Source: Demequina zhanjiangensis
GTDB lineage: Bacteria; Actinomycetota; Actinomycetes; Actinomycetales; Demequinaceae
DNA length: 64,000 nucleotides
NCBI RefSeq assembly: GCF_030418315.1
Contig: NZ_JAUHPV010000007.1
Span: forward strand, 111,885-175,884
Reading direction: 5' to 3'
This document shows positions 55,285 to 64,000 of the stretch, piece after piece; the first letter of the stretch is position 1, and each line of letters opens with the position of its first letter. The notes beneath the pieces are model-generated. The model worked only from the letters and a program-made list of their open reading frames with translations, had not been told where the DNA came from and made no database searches. The translations under genes and the position numbers were made by a program.

Positions 55285-56487
55285 ATGACGGATCGGATCG
55301 TGCTGGCCTACTCAGGAGGCCTGGACACCTCGGTGGCCATCGGCTGGATCGCCGACGCCACCGGCGCCGAGGTCATCGCTGTGGCCGTGGACGTCGGCCA
55401 GGGCGGTGAGGACCTGGAGGTCATCCGCCAGCGAGCCCTGGACTGCGGTGCAGTCGAGGCCTACGTGGCGGACGCGCGCGACGAGTTCGCGAACGAGTAC
55501 TGCATGCCCGCCCTGAAGGCGAACGCGCTGTACCACGACAAGTACCCGCTGGTCTCGGCGCTGTCGCGCCCCGTGATCGTCAAGCACATCGCCGCCGCGG
55601 CGAAGCAGTTCGGCGCCGACACGATGGCGCACGGATGCACCGGCAAGGGCAACGACCAGGTCCGCTTCGAGGTCGGCATCACCTCGATCGCGCCCGATCT
55701 GAAGTGCATCGCCCCCGTGCGTGACCTCGCGCTGACCCGTGACAAGGCGATCGACTACGCGGAGAAGCACAACCTGCCGATCGCGACCACCAAGAAGAAC
55801 CCGTTCTCGATCGACCAGAACGTGTGGGGCCGCGCCGTGGAGACCGGCTTCCTCGAGGACATCTGGAACGCGCCCACCAAGGACGTCTACGACTACACCG
55901 ACGATCCGGCCTTCCCGCCGGTGCCGGACGAGGTTCTCATCACGTTCGAGAAGGGCATCCCCGTCGCGATCGACGGCGAGAAGGTCACGCCGCTGCAGGC
56001 GATCGAGATCATGAACCAGCGTGCGGGTGCGCACGGCATCGGCCGCATCGACATCGTCGAGGACCGCCTGGTCGGCATCAAGTCCCGCGAGATCTACGAG
56101 GCGCCCGGCGCGATCGCGCTGATCGAGGCCCACAAGGAGCTCGAGAACGTCACGCTCGAGCGCGAGCAGGCCCGCTACAAGCGCCGCATCACCGACGAGT
56201 GGACCGAGCTGGTCTACGACGGCATGTGGTCGTCGCCGCTGAAGGACTCGCTCGAGGCCTTCATCGAGGACACCCAGCGCTACGTGTCCGGCGAGATCCG
56301 CATGCAGCTTCACGGAGGCAAGGCGATCGTGGACGGCCGCAAGTCGGACACCGGTCTGTACGACTTCAACCTGGCCACCTACGACGAGGGCGACACGTTC
56401 GACCAGTCGGCGGCCCGCGGCTTCATCGAGATCTACGGTCTCGCGGCCAAGCAGGCTGCGGCGCGTCAGGCGCGCCTGGGCTACTAG
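55285..56487 (+). CDS. argG: Argininosuccinate synthase
   Basis: 400 residues. The ATP-pyrophosphatase loop is [29 protein letters not shown] and [15 protein letters not shown] are typical. It joins citrulline and aspartate. GAAGGAAGAA precedes the ATG. 44 bases separate it from argR, so it may still be in the same transcript. Two small hairpins (56496-56509, 56538-56548) follow. Confidence 0.95.
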   Translation: MTDRIVLAYSGGLDTSVAIGWIADATGAEVIAVAVDVGQGGEDLEVIRQRALDCGAVEAYVADARDEFANEYCMPALKANALYHDKYPLVSALSRPVIVKHIAAAAKQFGADTMAHGCTGKGNDQVRFEVGITSIAPDLKCIAPVRDLALTRDKAIDYAEKHNLPIATTKKNPFSIDQNVWGRAVETGFLEDIWNAPTKDVYDYTDDPAFPPVPDEVLITFEKGIPVAIDGEKVTPLQAIEIMNQRAGAHGIGRIDIVEDRLVGIKSREIYEAPGAIALIEAHKELENVTLEREQARYKRRITDEWTELVYDGMWSSPLKDSLEAFIEDTQRYVSGEIRMQLHGGKAIVDGRKSDTGLYDFNLATYDEGDTFDQSAARGFIEIYGLAAKQAAARQARLGY

Positions 56488-56633
56488 CCAATCCTGACCC
56501 GAGCGGGTCACTCACCGCCGCCTCCGCCAGCTTCCCGCCCCTTCGGGGTCGGTCAGCGTCGGTGCGGCGGGTCGAGTCGCCCGCTCGGGTATGCCAGTGT
56601 CGGTCTCCGCAGGTCAGCGCGTCCTGCGGGTGA

Positions 56634-58115
<1,482 letters not shown>

Positions 58116-58127
58116 GGGCCCCGGCCG

Positions 58128-58149
58128 CTGGCGAGCCAGGTCTCGCCGG
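58128..58149. terminator. Bidirectional hairpin between argH and the YbaK-type gene
   Basis: CTGGCGAG pairs with CTCGCCGG (one T-G wobble) around a CCAGGT loop, ending one base before the stop codon of the convergent gene. Confidence 0.5.
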
Positions 58150-58632
58150 TCAGTCGACCTCGACCTCCGTGGCGCCGGTGACCTTGAGCAGGTCGGCGTA
58201 GCTGATGGGGAAGAGCGAGGCGGGGATGCCTGCCGCCGCCCACAGCTCGTCGTACTCGAGCAGCGCGACGTCCAGATAGGTGCGCACGGGGGTCGGATGC
58301 CCGACGGGGGCCACGCCGCCGATGACCTGCCCGGTGGCGCTGGCGACCTGCTCGGCGGAGGCGCGCCGCACCTTCGCGGCGCCGATGCGCGCGGCGAGGT
58401 GAGCGGTGTCCACCCGGTGCGCTCCCGAGGTGAGCACGAGGATCGGCTCGTCGTCCGCCATGAAGACGAGCGAGTTCGCGATCGCGCCCACGTCGCAACC
58501 GAGGAAGTCAGCTGCCGCGGCCGCGGTGGGGGTCGACTCGTCGATCTGGCGGACCGTGACATCGACTCCGCCTGCGTGGAGCGCAGCCTGGACCTGCTGC
58601 ACCTTCGGATGGAATCCCTGGTTCATCGCCAT
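58150..58632 (-). CDS. YbaK/ProX-type aminoacyl-tRNA deacylase
   Basis: 160 residues of the YbaK fold: CDVGAIANSLVFMADDEPILVLTSGAHRVD (quoted in parts), then IGGVAPVGHPTPVRTYLD with the conserved GGVAPVGH, and the active-site lysine in AARIGAAKVRRA. Such proteins hydrolyse mischarged Cys-tRNAPro or Ala-tRNAPro. The ATG at 58632 is used because TAGGGT ends 6 bases upstream. Confidence 0.85.
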   Translation of the reverse strand: MAMNQGFHPKVQQVQAALHAGGVDVTVRQIDESTPTAAAAADFLGCDVGAIANSLVFMADDEPILVLTSGAHRVDTAHLAARIGAAKVRRASAEQVASATGQVIGGVAPVGHPTPVRTYLDVALLEYDELWAAAGIPASLFPISYADLLKVTGATEVEVD

Positions 58633-58638
58633 GCTGAC

Positions 58639-58648
58639 ACCCTATGCT
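58639..58648. promoter_or_regulatory. Overlapping divergent -10 elements
   Basis: TAGGGT on the minus strand (58644-58639) and TATGCT on the plus strand (58643-58648) share two base pairs. Each lies 6-7 bases before a start codon (58632 minus, 58656 plus), so two leaderless genes fire from the same ten bases and cannot be transcribed simultaneously. Confidence 0.55.
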
Positions 58649-58655
58649 GAGCGCC

Positions 58656-59216
58656 ATGGGGCGGGTCTCTGTGCGTGATGTCGCGGCGCGGGCGCGGAAG
58701 GCGCCTGCGCGGTGCGGTCGCACGCGCGTCGTCCTGATCGACGGCCCGGCCGGATCGGGCAAGACGATGCTGGGCGAGCGCCTCGGCGCCGAGCTTGGCG
58801 CGCAGGTGATCCACGGCGACGACATCTATGAGGGCTGGGATGGGCTGGCGACGATGTGGCCGATCCTGGGCCACGGGGTGCTCGAGCCGCTCTCGCGAGG
58901 GGAGCACGGAGCATTCGGCCGCTGGGACTGGGTCGAGGGCCGACGCGCGGAGACCATCCCGGTGCCCGTCGCCGATGCGCTCGTGGTCGAGGGCGTCGGG
59001 GTCGCGCAGCGAGCCGCACGTGAGTTCGCGTCGCTCGTGCTCTATGTGGAGGCGCCGTTCGAGTTGCGGCTTCAGCGTGGGATCGCTCGTGACGGCGAGG
59101 AGCTGCGGGCCGAGTGGGAGCGTTGGCAGCCGCGCGAGGAGATCTTCCTCGCCGACGAGGGCGTGCGTGGCGCGGCGGATCTGATCGTGGACGGCACGCA
59201 GCCTTACCTCGACTAG
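58656..59216 (+). CDS. Small P-loop kinase (uridine-kinase-like)
   Basis: 186 residues. Walker A is IDGPAGSGKTML, and a Walker-B/substrate segment is VIHGDDIYEGWDG (compare 'DD-FY' in uridine kinases). LVVEGVGV is another core strand. It lacks the lid features to name a substrate; nucleoside or related small molecule is likely. Start at 58656 because TATGCT ends 7 bases before; an ATG at 58644 falls inside that element. Confidence 0.75.
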   Translation: MGRVSVRDVAARARKAPARCGRTRVVLIDGPAGSGKTMLGERLGAELGAQVIHGDDIYEGWDGLATMWPILGHGVLEPLSRGEHGAFGRWDWVEGRRAETIPVPVADALVVEGVGVAQRAAREFASLVLYVEAPFELRLQRGIARDGEELRAEWERWQPREEIFLADEGVRGAADLIVDGTQPYLD

Positions 59217-59280
59217 GTCGACAGGGCCGGCCCAGCGCGGGAAACCACGCCGTAACGCGTCGTCGTGCCACGATGGCGAG

Positions 59281-60441
59281 GTGACTCTTCTCGATGCCGC
59301 ACGCGACCGCTTGGACGCGATGGTCGCGGATGCGAGGACCTTGATCGAATGCGAGTCCCCCTCGGAGGATCAGGCGGCTGTCGCCCGCAGTGCGGACGTG
59401 ACAGCGCGGGTGGTCGGCGCTGTGCTGGGTACGGCCGGTCTGCCGGCAGAGCCCGACCGCGTGGACGTGGATGGTGCCCCGCACCTGCGCTGGACGCTCG
59501 GGGACGGTCCCAGGCGGGTGCTGCTCGTATGCCATCACGACACGGTGTGGCCGGTGGGCACGCTCGAGCGGATCCCGTTCTCGGTGGTCGACGGCGTGAT
59601 GCGCGGTCCGGGCTGCTTCGACATGATCGTGGGAACGGTGCAGGCCGCGCACGCGGTCGCGCTTCTCGCGGTCGACGGCGGCGCTGGCGCGGTGGACGGC
59701 GTGACGATCCTCGTGACTGCGGATGAGGAGATCGGTTCGCCCCGGTCGCGCGCACTGATCGAGGCGGAGGCTCGCCAGCACGAGGCCGCGCTCGTTCTTG
59801 AGGCCGCAGGTCCTGGGGGAGCGGTGAAGACCGCTCGCAAGGGTGTGTCCTGGTACGAGGTCGAGGCCGTCGGCCGCGCCGCGCACTCGGGACTCGAGCC
59901 TGAGAAGGGCGTGAATGCCGGGGTCGAGCTGTCGCACCAGATCCTCGCGCTGCAGTCGCTGGCCGACGCGGAGCTTGGGACGACGGTCACGCCCACCAGG
60001 GGCTGGATCGGGACGACGGGAAACACGGTGCCTGCGAACGCGCGTGTGAACGTGGACGTGCGCGCGCGCACCGCGGCCGAGCAGGACCGTGTGGACGCGA
60101 GCCTGCGTGCGCTCGCGCCGGTGCTCGAGGGTGCGCAGATCGTGCTGCACGGCGACATCAACCGTCGTCCGCTGGAGCGCGAGATGGCGCTGCCGCTGTT
60201 CGAGCGCGCCGCGCGCCTGGCTCCTGAGGCAGGGCTCGACTCGATCCAGGAGATCGCGGTCGGCGGTGCGTCCGACGGCAACTTCACGGCAGGCGTCGGC
60301 ACGCCGACGCTTGATGGGCTCGGCGCTGTCGGTGGCGGCGCGCACGCGGAGGACGAGCATGTGCTCGTGGATGAGATCCCGGGCCGGACTGCGCTGGTCG
60401 CGCTGCTCATCCGTGATCTGGTGAGCGAGCCGACGTCGTGA
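59281..60441 (+). CDS. M20-family metallopeptidase (deacylase)
   Basis: 386 residues. Zinc ligand and catalytic Asp are in LVCHHDTVWPVG (His86, Asp87 region), the bridging Asp in GPGCFDMIVG, the general base Glu pair in TADEEIGS, and a C-terminal His in GGGAHAEDEHV. The dimerisation domain lies at ~175-295. Relatives are carboxypeptidases, ArgE/DapE and N-acyl-amino-acid deacylases. Its stop overlaps the next start (GTGA) in a three-gene operon with a GNAT enzyme and an N-acylamino-acid racemase, so removal of a succinyl group from N-succinyl-L-amino acids is the likely job. Confidence 0.85.
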   Translation: MTLLDAARDRLDAMVADARTLIECESPSEDQAAVARSADVTARVVGAVLGTAGLPAEPDRVDVDGAPHLRWTLGDGPRRVLLVCHHDTVWPVGTLERIPFSVVDGVMRGPGCFDMIVGTVQAAHAVALLAVDGGAGAVDGVTILVTADEEIGSPRSRALIEAEARQHEAALVLEAAGPGGAVKTARKGVSWYEVEAVGRAAHSGLEPEKGVNAGVELSHQILALQSLADAELGTTVTPTRGWIGTTGNTVPANARVNVDVRARTAAEQDRVDASLRALAPVLEGAQIVLHGDINRRPLEREMALPLFERAARLAPEAGLDSIQEIAVGGASDGNFTAGVGTPTLDGLGAVGGGAHAEDEHVLVDEIPGRTALVALLIRDLVSEPTS

Positions 60442-61265
60442 CGCCCGTGGGCCAGGACCTCCTCGCGTCTGCCTGGGCCGATGCCGACGCCGCGTCCGAG
60501 CGAGCGGGCGTGACCGTCCGTGCGCTTCACGCTGCGGAGTGCGTCGAAGCGGCGGATGTGCTGCGCTCCATCTGGGGATCGAGCGTGATGGAGGCGCCAC
60601 TGCTCGTGGCGCTCGAGCACTCGGGCAGCTATGTCGCCGGCGCCTTCGAGGGCGATCGCATGATCGGCGTGTGCGTCGGGTTCCTGGCGCAGCCGATCGG
60701 GGAGGCGCTGCACTCTCACGTGGCGGGAGTCGTCTCGGGCACGGAGGGTCGCGGAATCGGCACGGCGATGAAGCTGCATCAGCGTGCGTGGTGCCTCGAC
60801 CGTGGCCTCACGCGGATGATGTGGACCTACGACCCGCTGGTCGCCCGCAACGCCGCCTTCAACATGCGTCGTCTCGGCACCACGCTCGCCGACTACCTGG
60901 TGGACTTCTACGGCCAGATGGTCGACGGGGTGAACGCCGGGCAGGGAAGCGACAGGATCCTCGTGAACTGGAAGCTCGACGCGCCGCTCCCGTCGGCCGG
61001 GTCCGAGCAGACGGTGCAGGGCGACGCCCCGGAGGTGCTGTCCGTCGGACCCACCGATCTACCGGTGTCCGCGCCGACGCCCGAGGGCGTGTCGGCCGTG
61101 ATGGCGGCCCTGCCGCCCGACATCGAGGATCTGCGTCGTCGTGACCCTGACACGGCCGCGCTGTGGCGGGTCGCCTTGCGCGACACGCTCGTACCTCTGC
61201 TGGATGCCGGGTGGCGGCTCGCCGCCGCCACCCGCGACGGCCGCTACCGCCTGGAGAAGCCATGA
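60438..61265 (+). CDS. COG3375-type GNAT acyltransferase
   Basis: 275 residues. Motif A: HVAGVVSGTEGRGIGTAMKLHQRAW, then MMWTYDPLVARNAAFNMRRLGTTLADYLVDFYGQM, which is the unmistakable COG3375 pattern (predicted GNAT found next to menC/NSAR genes). It probably transfers succinyl from succinyl-CoA to an amino acid. It overlaps both neighbours by 4 bases (GTGA and ATGA). Confidence 0.85.
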   Translation: MTPVGQDLLASAWADADAASERAGVTVRALHAAECVEAADVLRSIWGSSVMEAPLLVALEHSGSYVAGAFEGDRMIGVCVGFLAQPIGEALHSHVAGVVSGTEGRGIGTAMKLHQRAWCLDRGLTRMMWTYDPLVARNAAFNMRRLGTTLADYLVDFYGQMVDGVNAGQGSDRILVNWKLDAPLPSAGSEQTVQGDAPEVLSVGPTDLPVSAPTPEGVSAVMAALPPDIEDLRRRDPDTAALWRVALRDTLVPLLDAGWRLAAATRDGRYRLEKP

Positions 61266-62386
61266 AGATCACCCACGTCGCCCTGCGCACGCTCGAGCTG
61301 CCACTCGTGGCGCCGTTCACCACGTCGTTCTCGACCCAGACGCACCGGCGCGTGATCGTCCTGGAGCTGCACGCCGAGGTCGACGGCGTCGAGGTGATCG
61401 GCTGGGGCGAGTGCGGCGCGCTGCCCGAGCCCGTGTACAACGAGGAGTACAACGCGGGCGTCCTCGACGTGACCACGACGTACCTGCTGCCGATGCTCGC
61501 GGAGGCGCAGCGCAAGGCTCCGCTCACCGCGGAGTCGATCGCCCACCACCTGGAGCGCATCGTCGGCAACCGCATGGCGAAGGCTGCCGTGGAGATGGCG
61601 GTGCTCGATGCGCAGCTGCGCGCTGCGGGGACCTCGTTCGCTGACTACCTGGGCGTCACGAAGGATCGCGTGCCGTCGGGAGTGTCGATCGGCATCCAGA
61701 ACTCGGTGCCGCAGCTCCTCGAGACCGTGCAGGGCTACCTCGACGAGGGGTACGTGCGGATCAAGCTGAAGATCAAGCCGGGCTGGGACATCGACCCTGT
61801 AAGGGCGGTGCGCGAGGCGCACCCCGATATCCCGCTCCAGGTGGACGCGAACGCCGCCTACACCCTTGTGGACGCCAACCATCTCGCGAAGCTCGACGCC
61901 TACGACGTGCTCCTGATCGAGCAGCCCCTCGCTGAGGACGACATGCGGCAGCACGCCGAGCTCGCGAAGCGCATGCGGACGCCGATGTGCCTCGACGAGT
62001 CTGTCGTCTCCGCACCCAAGGCGGCCGACGCGATCGCCATGGGGGCCGCGCAGATCATCAACATCAAGCCCTCGCGCGTGGGCGGCTACCTCGAGGCGCG
62101 CAGAATCCACGACATCGCGAGCGCACACGGGATCGCGGTGTGGTGCGGAGGCATGCTCGAGACCGGCATCGGCCGGGCCGCGAATGCGGCGCTCGCGGGC
62201 ATGCCAGGGTTCACCCTCCCGGGCGACATCTCCGCGTCGGACCGCTTCTACGCCGAGGACATCACCGACCCGTTCGTGATCGAGGACGGCTACCTTGCCA
62301 TCCCGCGGGAGCCGGGCCTTGCGCGCGTTCCCGACGCCGGCAGGCTCGAGGCTGCCACGGTGGGCACACTGCACGTGGACTTGTAG
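61262..62386 (+). CDS. N-succinylamino-acid racemase / o-succinylbenzoate synthase family
   Basis: 374 residues of enolase-superfamily, MenC/NSAR type. Catalytic K-x-K is Lys168-Leu-Lys170 (RIKLKIKPG); metal ligands are Asp in VDANAAY, Glu in IEQPL and Asp in LDESVVS; the opposite-face Lys is in NIKPSRVGG. MenC-only enzymes sit in menaquinone operons; this one sits with a GNAT and an M20 peptidase, the typical NSAR setting, so racemisation of N-succinylamino acids is favoured, though both activities may occur. Confidence 0.85.
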   Translation: MKITHVALRTLELPLVAPFTTSFSTQTHRRVIVLELHAEVDGVEVIGWGECGALPEPVYNEEYNAGVLDVTTTYLLPMLAEAQRKAPLTAESIAHHLERIVGNRMAKAAVEMAVLDAQLRAAGTSFADYLGVTKDRVPSGVSIGIQNSVPQLLETVQGYLDEGYVRIKLKIKPGWDIDPVRAVREAHPDIPLQVDANAAYTLVDANHLAKLDAYDVLLIEQPLAEDDMRQHAELAKRMRTPMCLDESVVSAPKAADAIAMGAAQIINIKPSRVGGYLEARRIHDIASAHGIAVWCGGMLETGIGRAANAALAGMPGFTLPGDISASDRFYAEDITDPFVIEDGYLAIPREPGLARVPDAGRLEAATVGTLHVDL

Positions 62387-62413
62387 TCCCCGCGGACTGG
62401 CAGAATTCCGTCT

Positions 62414-63676
62414 ATGACTGAGCACCTCCTCGATGACCTTGCCTGGCGCGGGCTGATCGCGCAGACCACTGGAGTCGACGAGCTCCGCGCGGCGATGGAT
62501 GAGGGACCGCTCGCAATGTATTGCGGCTTCGATCCCACAGCACCGAGCCTGCACCACGGTCACCTCGTGCAGCTGGTCCTGCTTCGGCACCTGCAGATCG
62601 CGGGCCACAAGGTGCATCCGCTCGTCGGTGGGGCCACCGGCATGATCGGCGACCCCCGCATGTCGGGCGAGCGTGTGCTGAACACGAAGGAGACCGTGGC
62701 GGACTGGGTGGAGCGGCTCCGCAACCAGATCTCCCGCTTCCTCGACTTCGAGGGCGACAACCCTGCTGTCATGGTCAACAACCTTGACTGGACCGGCGAG
62801 CTCACGGCGATCGACCTGCTGCGTGAGATCGGCAAGCACTTCCGACTCGGCACCATGCTCGCCAAGGACACCGTCGCGCGCCGCCTGTCGAGCGAGGAAG
62901 GGATCTCGTTCACCGAGTTCAGCTACCAGGTGCTGCAGGGAAACGACTTCCTCCAGCTGCACCGCCGCTACGGTTGCTCCCTTCAGACAGGCGGAAACGA
63001 CCAGTGGGGCAACCTGCTGTCCGGCGTCGAGCTGATCCGCAAGGCCGACGGGGACGCTGTCCACGCGATGACGACGCCGTTGATCACGAAGGCGGATGGA
63101 ACCAAGTTCGGCAAGACCGAGGGCGGCGCTGTGTGGCTTGCCCCGGACATGATGAGCCCGTACGCCTTCTACCAGTTCTGGATCAACACGGACGATGCGG
63201 ACGTGGTGCGGTTCCTCAAGATCTTCACCTTCCTGTCGCGTACGGAGATCGAGGCGCTCGAGCAGAAGGTGGCGGATGAGCCGTTCAGGCGGGAGGCGCA
63301 GCGCACGCTCGCATGGGAGGTGACGTCGCTCGTCCACGGTGAGAAGGCAGCACAGGGTGCGGTGGACGCTTCGCAGGCGCTCTTTGGTCGCGGTGACCTC
63401 GAGTCGCTGGATGAGCCGACGCTCTCGGGCTGTGCGAAGGAGCTCGGGGGAGTGGAGGGCGCTGCCGGCATCGGCGTGGCCGACGCTCTCGTCGAGGCGG
63501 GGATCGTCCCGTCCAAGTCGGCTGCTCGTCGTGCGATCCAGGAGGGCGGTGCGTACGTGAACAACGTGAAGGTCGAGGATGCCGAAGCGGTGCTCCGCGC
63601 AGAGGACTCGCTCGCGGGCGGCTGGACCGTGCTTCGCCGCGGAAAAAAGACTGTCGGACTTTTCCGCCAGGTCTGA
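62414..63676 (+). CDS. tyrS: Tyrosyl-tRNA synthetase
   Basis: 420 residues. YCGFDPTAPSLHHGHLVQL holds the HIGH-type motif (HHGH at 47-50) and KFGKT at 231-235 is the KMSKS equivalent. The YQVLQGNDFLQLHRR and TGGNDQWGN parts bind tyrosine. A C-terminal S4 RNA-binding domain lies at ~355-415. CAGAAT ends 7 bases before the ATG (leaderless). It is followed by an rRNA-type promoter region. Confidence 0.95.
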   Translation: MTEHLLDDLAWRGLIAQTTGVDELRAAMDEGPLAMYCGFDPTAPSLHHGHLVQLVLLRHLQIAGHKVHPLVGGATGMIGDPRMSGERVLNTKETVADWVERLRNQISRFLDFEGDNPAVMVNNLDWTGELTAIDLLREIGKHFRLGTMLAKDTVARRLSSEEGISFTEFSYQVLQGNDFLQLHRRYGCSLQTGGNDQWGNLLSGVELIRKADGDAVHAMTTPLITKADGTKFGKTEGGAVWLAPDMMSPYAFYQFWINTDDADVVRFLKIFTFLSRTEIEALEQKVADEPFRREAQRTLAWEVTSLVHGEKAAQGAVDASQALFGRGDLESLDEPTLSGCAKELGGVEGAAGIGVADALVEAGIVPSKSAARRAIQEGGAYVNNVKVEDAEAVLRAEDSLAGGWTVLRRGKKTVGLFRQV

Positions 63677-63754
63677 ACGGTGCGCGGCGCGAACGAGCCT
63701 CAACAGGCAATCTACCTGGGGTTACGCTCGCGACACGCCCGGATGTCACGCGAT

Positions 63755-64000
63755 TTGACCTGGTGTTCACAAGCCCGTAATGTTTAACCCGTTGCCGACG
63801 ACGGGAACGAGATCCGGAGGACTGAAGAAGGCCACGGACTCCAACGCTCACCGCAGGACTGAACAAGGCCGCGGGAGACGTCGAAGCAGCTCCTCGAACG
63901 AATCGATGGGTAAGCGCGTGCGCTGATCCAGGATGAGATCGAGGGTGCCCGGCTCCATGAAAGAGAATCGCGAGAACGGCGATTTGACAGCGCGGAGATT
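63755..64000 (+). promoter_or_regulatory. Tandem strong promoters, probably of an rRNA operon
   Basis: TTGACC (63755-63760) and TAATGT (63778-63783), exactly 17 bases apart, form a near-consensus promoter. A second TTGACA (63985-63990) in the same context CGATTTGAC stands at the window edge; its -10 would be outside. The leader between holds two similar segments, GGACTGAAGAAGGCC (63821-63835) and GGACTGAACAAGGCC (63856-63870). Tandem promoters, a non-coding leader and the position after tyrS all fit the 5' end of an rrn operon. Confidence 0.6.

Noticed and set aside
61244..63703. An 819-codon minus-strand frame opposite the racemase and tyrS genes
   Set aside because: It covers two certain genes on the other strand and has the composition of an antisense shadow (Arg/His/Asp/Val); similar long shadows opposite arg genes and the M20 gene were rejected for the same reason.

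Overview
The window is high-GC DNA from an actinobacterium, most likely of the order Micrococcales (the Cellulomonas/Demequina/Beutenbergia part of the tree). The reasons are the gene order argC-J-B-D-F-R-G-H, tyrS followed by what looks like an rRNA promoter region, actinobacterial LexA boxes of the form TCGAAC-N4-GTTCGA, a preference for C and G at third codon positions, frequent GTG starts and many apparently leaderless genes. The genus is an inference; no rRNA gene lies inside the window.

Positions 1-10,400 are an accessory region, less GC-rich than the rest. It starts with an FBP zinc-finger protein and a stand-alone HsdR_N-type nuclease. Then comes a block bounded by two copies of a Dabb-family gene: a decayed copy at 2.9 kb and an intact one at 10.1 kb. 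Inside lie the N-terminal half of a serine recombinase (4.55-5.2 kb, full of stops), an AbiTii-domain protein, a divergent coiled-coil membrane protein, a three-gene unit read as toxin, HTH antitoxin and SecB-like chaperone, and the C-terminal half of a serine recombinase on the opposite strand (9.0-9.8 kb). I read this as a decayed integrative element with defence-type cargo, later rearranged, probably by an inversion that split the recombinase gene.

Positions 10.4-37 kb are mostly single-gene chromosomal housekeeping and stress functions: an NmrA-like reductase, MscS channel, DEAD-box helicase, a short SSB paralogue, a MerR regulator facing an alpha/beta hydrolase through a textbook 19-bp-spacer promoter, two CNNM/CorC-type membrane proteins, an NSS transporter with its 48-residue MetS-like partner, a macro-domain protein, a SOS-boxed radical SAM gene preceded by a truncated second copy with its own SOS box, a Na+/H+ antiporter, a CDF metal exporter and a P-type cation ATPase.

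Positions 37-49 kb hold a large DUF4914 protein with a P-loop, the oxidative pentose phosphate genes (gnd and zwf overlapping, tal divergent), several lipoproteins, an MFS exporter and a quinone oxidoreductase. Positions 49.4-58.1 kb are the whole arginine pathway from N-acetylglutamate to arginine except argA/carAB, with its regulator ArgR and a candidate ArgR site over the argC start.

Positions 58-64 kb hold a YbaK-type deacylase divergent from a small kinase, a tightly overlapping M20 peptidase / GNAT / N-succinylamino-acid racemase operon that fits a D- to L-amino-acid conversion pathway, tyrS, and tandem strong promoters at the right edge that probably drive an rRNA operon just outside the window. 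At least 17 genes have a TANNNT-like or related -10 hexamer 6-8 bases before the start codon, so leaderless transcription looks common here.
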